Source of the DNA: Reyranella sp.
GTDB taxonomy: Bacteria > Pseudomonadota > Alphaproteobacteria > Reyranellales > Reyranellaceae
DNA: 9,809 nucleotides
Assembly: GCA_016780605.1 (NCBI GenBank)
Contig: JADHLS010000128.1
Coordinates: 1 to 9,809 of the forward strand
Direction: 5' to 3'
Part shown: positions 1 through 6,377 of the stretch, piece after piece
How the letters are laid out: each line of letters begins with the position of its first letter
Position numbering within the stretch: the stretch's first letter is position 1
Notes under the pieces: generated by a model
The model's input: only the letters and a program-made list of their open reading frames with translations
Database searches by the model: none
What the model was told of the DNA's origin: nothing
Translations under genes and position numbers: made by a program

Positions 1-801
1 CTTGAGCGAGCCCAGCAGGTCCTGGCCGACGCGGGCGAACAGGCGCGTCAACGAATTGGGATAGATCGCGACCTTGAAGCCGAGCTTCTCGAGTTGCGGG
101 AACGGCAGGACCGGCGTGCGGCCGCCTTCCACCATGTTGGCAAGACACGGCGCCCCGAGGCGCTTCGGCACCTCCGCGAGATTGCCCTCGTTGGGCGGCG
201 CCTCGACGAACAGGATGTCGGCGCCGGCTTCGCGATAGCGCGACGCACGCTCCAGCGCCGCCTCGAAGCCCTCCGAGGCGATGGCGTCGGTGCGGGCCAC
301 GATCATGACGTCGGCATCGACCCTGCCATCAGCGGCGGCCTTGATGCGCTGCTCCATCTCCCGCGAGGAGGCGACCTTGCGGCCGGGCTCATGGCCGCAC
401 TTCTTGGGCCATTCCTGGTCCTCGAGCTGGACCGCGCTCACGCCGGCGCGCTCGAACTCACGCATGGTGCGGATGACGTTGAGCGGCCCGCCGTAGCCCG
501 TGTCGGCGTCGGCAATCACCGGGATCGAGATCGAATCGCAGATGCGCCAGACGCGGTCGAGGATCTCGCCGAAGCTCAGCGCCCCCATGTCGGGTGCGCC
601 CAGCGCGCTCATCGAGACGCCGGAGCCGGTGATGTAGGCCGCATCGAAGCCCGAGACCTCGACCAGCCGCGCGCTGATGCAGTCGTAGCAGCCGGGCGCC
701 ACGACGATGCCCGGCGCCTCCATGCGCCGGCGCAAGGCGCCATGACGCGTTGGCGTGTCCTTCAGGCCGGTTGGATAGGCAGCATGACGATCGGGGCTCA
801 T
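1..801 (-). CDS. Isocitrate lyase/PEP mutase-superfamily C-C lyase (C-terminus cut by window edge)
   Basis: 267 residues are visible, in frame to base 1 with no stop, so the C-terminus lies outside the window. The fold is the isocitrate lyase/PEP mutase barrel. Seen: GFDAAYITGSGVSMSALGAPD (about 51-71), a metal-binding DADTGYGG (98-105; D98 and D100), LEDQ (126-129), and PKKCGH (132-137) with the lyase cysteine C135. In this superfamily the K-K/R-C-G-H loop marks 2-methylisocitrate lyase, 2,3-dimethylmalate lyase and isocitrate lyase. PEP mutase and phosphonopyruvate hydrolase lack that cysteine. It should therefore cleave a C-C bond in a hydroxy-di/tricarboxylate and release pyruvate, glyoxylate or a related acid; the substrate is unknown. 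An oxaloacetate decarboxylase-like role is the main alternative. The ATG forms an ATGA overlap with the dctM stop, so it is the last visible gene of the operon. No PrpC or PrpD is nearby to suggest the methylcitrate cycle. Confidence 0.9.
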   Translation of the reverse strand, partial: MSPDRHAAYPTGLKDTPTRHGALRRRMEAPGIVVAPGCYDCISARLVEVSGFDAAYITGSGVSMSALGAPDMGALSFGEILDRVWRICDSISIPVIADADTGYGGPLNVIRTMREFERAGVSAVQLEDQEWPKKCGHEPGRKVASSREMEQRIKAAADGRVDADVMIVARTDAIASEGFEAALERASRYREAGADILFVEAPPNEGNLAEVPKRLGAPCLANMVEGGRTPVLPFPQLEKLGFKVAIYPNSLTRLFARVGQDLLGSLK

Positions 802-2105
802 GGAGGGGCACTCATGTGTTGCGGCAGCCACAACGCGATCTCGGGCCAGAATACCAGCATCACCAGCAGGGCGAACATCAGCAGATGGAACGGGATGGTG
901 CCCCAGACGATGTCCGAGAGCTTGCCGTCCCAGATGCTCTGGATGACGAACAGGTTGATGCCGATGGGCGGCGAGATCTGGCCGAGCTCGATGAACAGCA
1001 CCAGGATGATGCCGAACCACACCGGGTCGATGTTGTACTTCAGCAGCACCGGATAGAGCAGCGGCACGGTGATCACGATCATGCCCAGGCTTTCGACCAG
1101 GCAGCCCAGGATCGTGTAGAGGATGAACAGCGCGAAAAAGAACTCCAGCCGCGACAGGTTCAGCGCCACCATCCATGATGTCAGCTGCTCGCCCACACCC
1201 GCCACGCTGATCGCATAGGAGAAGACGAAGGCGGTGTAGACGATCAGCAGGATGTTGCCGCTGATCATCACCGCCGAGGTCATGGCAAGCCGCATCTCCT
1301 TCCAGCCGAGCCGGCCCCAGATCGCCGACACGATCACGGCCGTGAGGCAGCCGACGGCGGCGGCTTCGGTCGGCGTCACCCAGCCGAAGTAGAGGCTCCC
1401 CATGGTGCCCCCGATCACCACCACGAACGGCAGCAGGTCGGCCAGCGCCTGGCCGAGCTCGGCGAGGTTCTGCGGGCCCTTCTCGCGCGGCGCGATCTCG
1501 GGCCGCAGCAGGGCATGCACGAACACATAGAGCATGAACAGGCCGGTCAGAACGAGGCCCGGCACGACGCCCGCCATGAACAGCTTCGAGACCGAGGTCT
1601 CGGTGAAGGTGCCGTAGACGATCATGGCGATCGACGGCGGGATCAGGATGCCAAGCGTGCCGCCAGCCGCCAGCGAGCCTGCCGCCAAGGGCCGGTGATA
1701 GCCGCGCTGGATGAGCTGGGGCAGCGCCACGGTGCCGATCGCCGCCGCGGTCGCCACCGAGGAACCGGAGATCGCGGCGAACAACGCGCAGCCCGCGATG
1801 TTGGTCTGCAGCAGGCCGCCCGGGATGACGCACACGAGCTTGGAGAGCCCGCGATAGATGCGGAAGCTCAGGCCCGAGTGCTGCATGACCTCGGCCATCA
1901 GGATGAACAGCGGGATGGCGGTGAGCGCGAAGCTGTTCATCGAGCCCCAGCTCATCAGACCGATTCCCTTCAGCGCCGGCACGCCGCCATGCAGCAGCAG
2001 GTAAACGATCGCCGGCACGCCGATCGCGAAGGGGATGGTCATTCCCGCGGCCAAGAGGCCGAGGAAGATCACCAGGACGACGGCGACCTCGAGACCGGGG
2101 CTCAC
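798..2105 (-). CDS. dctM: TRAP transporter large permease (DctM family)
   Basis: 435 residues, normal for DctM, and strongly hydrophobic with about a dozen membrane segments. Family landmarks: LFAAISGSSVATAAAIGTVALP (108-129), GGTLGILIPPS (148-158), GWVTPTEAAAVG (241-252) and ELGQISPPIGINLFVI (373-388). This is the ion-coupled translocation subunit in the inner membrane. It works with the small DctQ subunit and the periplasmic binding protein encoded just upstream. The start is GTG, in a 4-base GTGA overlap with the dctQ stop; its own stop overlaps the lyase ATG in the same way, which implies translational coupling. The dct name is family-level only: TRAP systems carry many carboxylates and amino acids, and the substrate is not known here. 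Confidence 0.96.
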   Translation of the reverse strand: MSPGLEVAVVLVIFLGLLAAGMTIPFAIGVPAIVYLLLHGGVPALKGIGLMSWGSMNSFALTAIPLFILMAEVMQHSGLSFRIYRGLSKLVCVIPGGLLQTNIAGCALFAAISGSSVATAAAIGTVALPQLIQRGYHRPLAAGSLAAGGTLGILIPPSIAMIVYGTFTETSVSKLFMAGVVPGLVLTGLFMLYVFVHALLRPEIAPREKGPQNLAELGQALADLLPFVVVIGGTMGSLYFGWVTPTEAAAVGCLTAVIVSAIWGRLGWKEMRLAMTSAVMISGNILLIVYTAFVFSYAISVAGVGEQLTSWMVALNLSRLEFFFALFILYTILGCLVESLGMIVITVPLLYPVLLKYNIDPVWFGIILVLFIELGQISPPIGINLFVIQSIWDGKLSDIVWGTIPFHLLMFALLVMLVFWPEIALWLPQHMSAPP

Positions 2106-2596
2106 TGGGCGAGCTTCCGGACGTCGTCGACGATCGACTTCGCAAGCGCCAGCAGCAGCATGGTGGCGCCCAGGATCATCACGCTCTCGGGAATCCAGAG
2201 CGGCGTCGCCAGCACGGTGCTGGCCATGGCCTCGCGCCGGTACGAGCTCAGCACGAACTGCACGAAATACCAGTTCGTGAGACCGATATAGGCGAAGGAC
2301 AGCACGTCGAAGACCAGCGCCGACAGGGCCTGGCCGCGCGGCCCGAGCCGCATCTGCACCATCTCGACGCGGTGGAAGGCGCCGCGACTCTGGCAGAGCG
2401 CCAGGCTGAGGAAGGAGACGCCGACCAGCAGGTAGCCCACCAGCTCGTCGGAATGCTCGGTCGTGCTGTTGAAGACGCCGCGCAGCAGCACCTCAGCCAG
2501 GATCAGGATGGCCATGCCGGCCATGCAGAAGCCCGACGTCCAGAGACTGGCCCGTTCCAGCAGATTGAACGGGCGCTCGCCGGCAGGATGGGCCAT
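2102..2596 (-). CDS. dctQ: TRAP transporter small permease (DctQ family)
   Basis: 164 residues beginning MAHPAGERPFNLLER. Four hydrophobic segments fall at about 17-38, 51-69, 90-116 and 132-154, the DctQ topology. Typical landmarks are RGAFHRVEMV (71-80) after the second segment and TPLWIPESVMILG (131-143) leading into the fourth. It is the small membrane subunit that pairs with DctM and supports docking of the binding protein. The frame stays open upstream to 2920, but that part is a shadow of dctP. The ATG at 2596 is chosen because it shares its A with the dctP stop (TGATG) and gives the usual N-terminus just before the first membrane segment. Its stop overlaps the dctM GTG. Confidence 0.94.
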   Translation of the reverse strand: MAHPAGERPFNLLERASLWTSGFCMAGMAILILAEVLLRGVFNSTTEHSDELVGYLLVGVSFLSLALCQSRGAFHRVEMVQMRLGPRGQALSALVFDVLSFAYIGLTNWYFVQFVLSSYRREAMASTVLATPLWIPESVMILGATMLLLALAKSIVDDVRKLAQ

Positions 2597-3588
2597 CAGC
2601 GACCCAGCGCCTCGCGCACCTTCTTCAGCGCCTCCTGGGTCTCCGCTCCCTTGGGCTTGGCCCACTCGTCCCAAAAGCTCGCCATGCGCTCGGCGCCGCG
2701 CTTGTAGTCGGCGGCGGTGGCCTCGGTCTGGACCATGCCCTCGGCCTTGCGCTTGGCCTTCTCCTCGCCTTCCTCGGCGAACAGCAACTCGGTCATCTTG
2801 GGCGACAGCTCGACGATCGCCTTGGTCAGCACCTCGCGTTGGCTGCCCGGAAGCTTGGCGAAGGCCTCCTTGTTCACCGCGATGTTGGCCTCGAAGTAGT
2901 TGAGGCCGATCTCGTAGCAATACTTCAGCAGATCCTTCCAGATCTTGCCGCCGCCGGCGTTGGCCGTCAGCACGCCGTCGACGACGCCACGCTCCAGTGC
3001 CGAGGGCACCTCGGCGCCGCTGACCGTGAGGCCGTTGGCGCCAAAGCGCTTCAGGAACTCGATCTGCTCGGGCGAGGTGGCGCGGATCTTCTGGCCCTTG
3101 AGGTCGTCTAGCGAAGTGAGCTTCTTGCTCGACCAGGCGATCTGCAGCGGGAAGTAATAGGTCGAAATCACGGTCGCGCCGCGCTTGTCGTAGGCCTTGT
3201 CGACGTAAGGCTTCATCACCGCCAGCGCCTTGTCGAACTCCTGGCGGTTGGTGATCAGCATGGGCAGTCGCAGGATGCCGGTGATCGGCACGTTGCCTTG
3301 CTGCATGCCGTCGTCACCGATCTGGATGACGTTGTCGCCGACCGCCGTCGTGATGTCGGTGCCCTTGATGGTGAGCGAACCGCCCAGGTGATACTTCAGT
3401 TGCAGGCCGCCGTTGGTCTCCCTGGCGACGCGCTCGACGATCTCCTGGAACACGCGCGCGGGAGCGAGCGTCGCTGCCGGTACGTAGGTGTAGACGATCC
3501 AAGTGGTGGCCGCCTGGGCGCGCAGCACGGCAGGAGCCGCGACGGTGCCCGCAGCGAGAGCGGCGAGCGTGCGACGGCGCGTGATCAT
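2596..3588 (-). CDS. dctP: TRAP transporter periplasmic substrate-binding protein (DctP family)
   Basis: 330 residues from the ATG at 3588. The N-terminus MITRRRTLAALAAG...LRAQA has a run of arginines then a hydrophobic stretch, a Tat-like signal peptide with probable cleavage near residues 26-27 (AQA/AT). The mature part is DctP-like: YHLGGSL (66-72), LRLPMLITN (106-114), then LTSLDDLKGQKIRATSPEQ, with R169 where DctP proteins place the arginine that clamps the substrate carboxylate. SGAEVPSALERGVVDGV follows. It should capture an organic acid or amino acid for DctQM. A longer reading from TTG at 3603 (adding MGEAS) is possible. The ATG is preferred because GGGGGAAG sits a few bases upstream. 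That ribosome-binding site lies inside a perfect inverted repeat (separate entry). The stop overlaps the dctQ ATG by one base. Confidence 0.95.
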   Translation of the reverse strand: MITRRRTLAALAAGTVAAPAVLRAQAATTWIVYTYVPAATLAPARVFQEIVERVARETNGGLQLKYHLGGSLTIKGTDITTAVGDNVIQIGDDGMQQGNVPITGILRLPMLITNRQEFDKALAVMKPYVDKAYDKRGATVISTYYFPLQIAWSSKKLTSLDDLKGQKIRATSPEQIEFLKRFGANGLTVSGAEVPSALERGVVDGVLTANAGGGKIWKDLLKYCYEIGLNYFEANIAVNKEAFAKLPGSQREVLTKAIVELSPKMTELLFAEEGEEKAKRKAEGMVQTEATAADYKRGAERMASFWDEWAKPKGAETQEALKKVREALGR

Positions 3589-3592
3589 CGAT

Positions 3593-3624
3593 GCTTCCCC
3601 CAAGTCGGTGTGCTTGGGGGAAGC
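3593..3624 (-). promoter_or_regulatory. Perfect 12-bp inverted repeat covering the dctP ribosome-binding site
   Basis: On the minus strand the arms GCTTCCCCCAAG and CTTGGGGGAAGC are exact reverse complements separated by 8 bases (CACACCGA). The second arm carries the only good Shine-Dalgarno sequence (GGGGGAAG) for dctP and ends 4 bases before its ATG. Folded in mRNA it would form a strong GC-rich stem hiding the ribosome-binding site. As DNA it could instead be a dimeric repressor operator. There is no U-run after it, so it is not a classical terminator. The repeat is certain; its role is inferred. Confidence 0.7.
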
Positions 3625-3646
3625 TTAGACCGCTGCCTTGTGCCCG

Positions 3647-3652
3647 AATATA
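3647..3652 (-). promoter_or_regulatory. Candidate -10 box (TATATT) of an internal promoter for dctP
   Basis: Minus-strand TATATT matches the sigma-70 -10 consensus at 5 of 6 positions and stands out in GC-rich DNA. It lies in the 87-bp gap between the aminotransferase stop and dctP. A start about 7 bases downstream would give a leader of roughly 50 bases containing the inverted repeat. No convincing -35 hexamer sits 16-18 bases upstream. The box is also the loop of a 5-bp GC inverted repeat (GCCCG/CGGGC, 3642-3657), so a short hairpin is an alternative reading. Confidence 0.25.
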
Positions 3653-3675
3653 CGGGCCTTCCGCCTACCGGTTGG

Positions 3676-5076
3676 TCAGGCGGCCTTGACCTCGCGCTCG
3701 GCCTTGAGCGCGCGCACGGTCTGGCGCAACGCATGCACCGTCTTCTCGATCTCCGCGCCGCCGTGTGTCGCCGACACGAAGCCACCGGGCGCGCCCATGA
3801 TGTCGACGCCGTGGCTCATCATGCCCATGCGGATCTTGCCGGTGAGCGCGCCGGACTTCGCGCCCTTCAGCTTGGCGAAGCCGAGCTTCAGCGGATCGAA
3901 GGTCGCCGGCGTCACGTCCTCGCCGGTCGGATTGGGATAGATCAGGAAGGTCGAGGAATCGCCGTAGATGCCCCACGGCACGCTCTCCTCGATCAGCACC
4001 TGGCGCAGCGCGGCGCGCAGCTCGGCGGCGGTCTTGTTGGCCTTCTCGGCCAGATCCTCGTCGCGCACCAGCGACAGCGCCGTCACCGCGGCCGCCGCCG
4101 ACAGCGGATTGGCATTGTAGGTGCCGGGATGGGCGACCTTGTCGCGCTTCTTGGCCGCCGACGCCGCGAAGTCGATCTGGTCGAGGATCTCGCGCTTGCC
4201 CGCGACCGCACCACCCGGCAGGCCGCCAGCCACGATCTTGGCCAGGATGCAGAGATCGGGCGTGACGCCCAGCGCCTTCTGCGCGCCGCCCGACGACCAG
4301 CGGAAGCCGGTGATGACCTCGTCCATCAGCATCACTACGCCGCGCCTGGTGGTGACGTCGCGGATCGCCTGCACGAAGCCCGGCGGCAGCGGCACCTGGC
4401 CCCACGAGGCGCCCGACGGCTCGAACATCACAGCGGCGATGTCGTCGCGGCTTTCGATCGTCTTCACCACCGCATCGATGTTGTCGGCCGGCAGCAGGAT
4501 CGAGAGATCGGTGACGCTCTGCAGCACGCCCGGCGGCGAGCCGCCGTCATAGTGCGAAGTTGCGCCGGCGGCGACGGCGTCGTGCCAGCCGTGGAAGTGG
4601 CCGATGAAGCGCACGATCTTGTCCTTGCCCGTCCAGGCGCGCGCGAGCCGAATGGCCATGTGCGAGGCCTCGGTGCCCGACGCGGTGAAGCGCACCTTCT
4701 CGGCCGACGGGATCAGCTCGCACACCAGCTCGGCCCAGCGCACCTCGAGTTCATGGCTCGAGCCGTAGTGCGTGCCGAGATCCATCTGCCGCTTCACCGC
4801 ATCGATGACGGCAGGATGGGAATGGCCCAGCAGCATGGCGCCGTGGCCGCCGAAATAGTCGACGTATTCGTTGCCGTCGACGTCCCATTTGCGCGGCCCC
4901 TTGGCGCGCGAGACATGAATCGAATAGGGGTCGAGATAGCGCGCATCGTGCGTGATGCCGCTCGGCAGCACCTTGCGGGCGCGCTCAAACAGCGCACCGG
5001 AGCCCTGCGTACGGGCCTTGTAGTCGGTCACGATGGCCGAGTTGGTGGCTGAGTTCGTCGGCGCTGCGGTGCTCAT
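3676..5076 (-). CDS. Class III PLP-dependent aminotransferase, glutamate-1-semialdehyde aminomutase-like
   Basis: 466 residues. Fold-type I class III (subgroup II) features in order: WDVDGNEYVDYFGGHGAMLLGHSHP (64-88), SGTEA (133-137, PLP phosphate contact), GHFHGWHD (159-166), MDEVITGFR (251-259, with D252 for the pyridine nitrogen) and CILAKIVAGGLPGGA (276-290), where K280 is the Schiff-base lysine in the GSA-type K-hydrophobic-GGGLP setting. It should transaminate an amino acid or amine, or move an amino group within a substrate. It is longer than HemL (about 430), and linkage to a TRAP transporter and a lyase points to catabolism rather than tetrapyrrole synthesis. The ATG at 5076 follows GAGGG at good distance. 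It is the first gene of the leftward operon and diverges from a second, unrelated aminotransferase. Confidence 0.93.
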   Translation of the reverse strand: MSTAAPTNSATNSAIVTDYKARTQGSGALFERARKVLPSGITHDARYLDPYSIHVSRAKGPRKWDVDGNEYVDYFGGHGAMLLGHSHPAVIDAVKRQMDLGTHYGSSHELEVRWAELVCELIPSAEKVRFTASGTEASHMAIRLARAWTGKDKIVRFIGHFHGWHDAVAAGATSHYDGGSPPGVLQSVTDLSILLPADNIDAVVKTIESRDDIAAVMFEPSGASWGQVPLPPGFVQAIRDVTTRRGVVMLMDEVITGFRWSSGGAQKALGVTPDLCILAKIVAGGLPGGAVAGKREILDQIDFAASAAKKRDKVAHPGTYNANPLSAAAAVTALSLVRDEDLAEKANKTAAELRAALRQVLIEESVPWGIYGDSSTFLIYPNPTGEDVTPATFDPLKLGFAKLKGAKSGALTGKIRMGMMSHGVDIMGAPGGFVSATHGGAEIEKTVHALRQTVRALKAEREVKAA

Positions 5077-5106
5077 TTGCCCTCACTTTGCTAATGGCTG
5101 AGCATC

Positions 5107-5121
5107 GCAAGCCTCGCTTGC
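5107..5121. repeat. Inverted repeat GCAAGC-CTC-GCTTGC in the divergent intergenic region
   Basis: Perfect 6-bp arms with a 3-base spacer lie between the two divergent aminotransferase genes. The motif TCGCAAGCC recurs as a direct repeat at 5105-5113 and 5159-5167. Position and symmetry would suit an operator for a regulator serving both directions. No regulator gene is visible in the window, so the role is inferred. Confidence 0.35.
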
Positions 5122-5147
5122 CTCGCCAAGGGTCTAAGCCCTATGGT
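5118..5147 (+). promoter_or_regulatory. Candidate sigma-70 promoter for the class V aminotransferase
   Basis: TTGCCT (5118-5123) and TATGGT (5142-5147) each match consensus at 4 of 6 positions, with an 18-base spacer. The predicted transcription start, near 5154, falls ahead of GGAG (5168-5171) and the TTG start at 5178. The -35 overlaps the right arm of the inverted repeat at 5107-5121, an arrangement suited to repression. Weak hexamers, so tentative. Confidence 0.25.
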
Positions 5148-5177
5148 CCGCCACTTTTTCGCAAGCCGGAGCCTGCC

Positions 5178-6377
5178 TTGAACGCCCCCTCCAACGCAGT
5201 CGTGAATGCCAAGCCGCGCGGCCGTCAGTTCTTCAACAATCCCGGTCCGACCAACATTCCCGACCGCGTGCTGCGCGCCATGGACCGTCCGGTCCTCGAC
5301 TTCATGTCCGACGAGTTCATGGCCATCCATCATGCCTGCCATGCCGGCGTGAAGCGGGTGCTGAAGACCGACCAGAGCCTCTACATGTATAACGCGAGCG
5401 GCCACGGCGCGTGGGAAGCCGCTCTCGCCAACCTGTTCGCCGCGGGCGACAGCGTGCTGATCGTCGAGACCGGCTACTTTTCGCTGAGCTGGGCGGAGAT
5501 GGCGGTCAATCTCGGCATCAAGGTCGAGACCTTCGCCGCCGACTGGCGCCGCGGCGCCGACGTCAAGAAGCTCGCCGAGCGGCTCGCTAAGGACAAGGCG
5601 CACGAAATCAAGGCGGTGCTCTGCGTCCACAACGAGACGGCGACAGGCATGGTCCTGCCCGTCTCCGACATCCGCCGCGCGCTCGACGAGGCCAAGCATC
5701 CGGCGCTGCTGCTGTCGGACACGATCTCCTCGCTGGCCTCGATCGACTACAAGATGGATGCCTGGGGCATCGACGTCACCGTGGGCGGCAGCCAGAAGGG
5801 CCTGATGCTGCCGACCGGCATGTCCTTCACCGGCGTCAGCAACAAGGCGCTCGACGTCGCCCGCCGCAACAAGGCGCCGCGTCACTACTTCCATTGGGAG
5901 CTGATGAACGGCCGCGCGCCGCAGAAGTTCATGGGCACCGCGCCGGTGCACATGTTCTTCGGCCTGCAGGAATCGCTGCGCATGCTCGAGGAGGAAGGCC
6001 TCGACGCGGTATTCGCGCGTCATGCCCGCCTCGCCGAGGCGACCCGCGCCGCCGTGCGTGCCTGGGGGGCGAACGGCAAGGGGCCGCAGCTTTACTGCCA
6101 GTCACCCGACCGGCTCTCCAACTCGGTGACCACGGTGTTGATGCCCGAGGGTGTGAGCTCGGATCCCATGCGCAAGGCCGCCATCGATCGCTTCAACCTG
6201 TCGCTGGGCGGTGGGCTGGGGCCCCTGATGGGCAAGGTGTTCCGCATCGGCCACATGGGCGACCTCAACGAGCCCATGCTGCTCGGCGCGCTCGCCACCA
6301 CCGAGCTCGCCATGAAGGCGGCCGGCGTGCCGTTCAGCCCGGGCGTGAACGCCGCCATCGATTCGCTGTCGAGCTGA
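5178..6377 (+). CDS. Class V aminotransferase, serine/alanine--glyoxylate aminotransferase type
   Basis: 399 residues from a TTG start. Seen: FFNNPGPTNIPDRVLRAMDRP (from about 18), NASGHGAWEAAL (72-83), VHNETATG (150-157), SDTISSLASIDY (from about 180, with D181 for PLP) and GGSQKGLMLPTG, with K207 the PLP lysine. These match serine--glyoxylate and alanine--glyoxylate aminotransferases, which use glyoxylate or pyruvate as amino acceptor in the cytosol. The frame is open back to TTG 5088 and ATG 5094. The TTG at 5178 is preferred because GGAG lies 6 bases before it, the family N-terminus begins just before the PGPTNIP motif, and the upstream residues are low-complexity basic/proline sequence overlapping the likely promoter. 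It may aminate glyoxylate released by the lyase of the divergent operon. Its stop touches the stop of the convergent gene. Confidence 0.92.
   Translation: MNAPSNAVVNAKPRGRQFFNNPGPTNIPDRVLRAMDRPVLDFMSDEFMAIHHACHAGVKRVLKTDQSLYMYNASGHGAWEAALANLFAAGDSVLIVETGYFSLSWAEMAVNLGIKVETFAADWRRGADVKKLAERLAKDKAHEIKAVLCVHNETATGMVLPVSDIRRALDEAKHPALLLSDTISSLASIDYKMDAWGIDVTVGGSQKGLMLPTGMSFTGVSNKALDVARRNKAPRHYFHWELMNGRAPQKFMGTAPVHMFFGLQESLRMLEEEGLDAVFARHARLAEATRAAVRAWGANGKGPQLYCQSPDRLSNSVTTVLMPEGVSSDPMRKAAIDRFNLSLGGGLGPLMGKVFRIGHMGDLNEPMLLGALATTELAMKAAGVPFSPGVNAAIDSLSS

Noticed and set aside
1..801. Phosphonate pathway idea (PEP mutase or phosphonopyruvate hydrolase plus a class V aminotransferase like PhnW)
   Set aside because: The lyase has the KKCGH cysteine loop typical of C-C lyases, the class V enzyme has serine--glyoxylate motifs, and no phosphonatase or other phn gene is present.
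94..1056. 320-codon plus-strand frame opposite the lyase and dctM
   Set aside because: Low-complexity Arg/Ala/Asp composition and no motif. The minus strand here encodes well-conserved lyase and permease motifs.
2597..2920. N-terminal extension of dctQ (to a 272-residue protein)
   Set aside because: The extra residues are an out-of-frame reading of dctP and are Arg/Gly/Gln-rich. DctQ starts normally at 2596 with a TGATG junction.
3298..5052. 584-codon open frame on the plus strand, antisense to the class III aminotransferase and dctP
   Set aside because: The protein is Arg/Ala/His/Gly-rich with no recognisable domain, and it is opposite two clear enzymes. It is the typical open antisense frame of GC-rich DNA.
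3676..5076. HemL (glutamate-1-semialdehyde aminomutase of haem synthesis)
   Set aside because: The fold and lysine motif are similar, but the protein is longer, the sequence around the lysine differs (AKIVAGGLPGGA), and the operon is a transport/catabolic one.
5088..5177. Longer N-terminus of the class V aminotransferase (TTG 5088 or ATG 5094)
   Set aside because: No ribosome-binding site precedes either codon, the added residues are not family-like, and the segment overlaps the likely promoter and inverted repeat.
5091..6023. 310-codon minus-strand frame opposite the class V aminotransferase
   Set aside because: It is antisense to a clear PLP enzyme with intact catalytic motifs, and its composition is that of a shadow frame.
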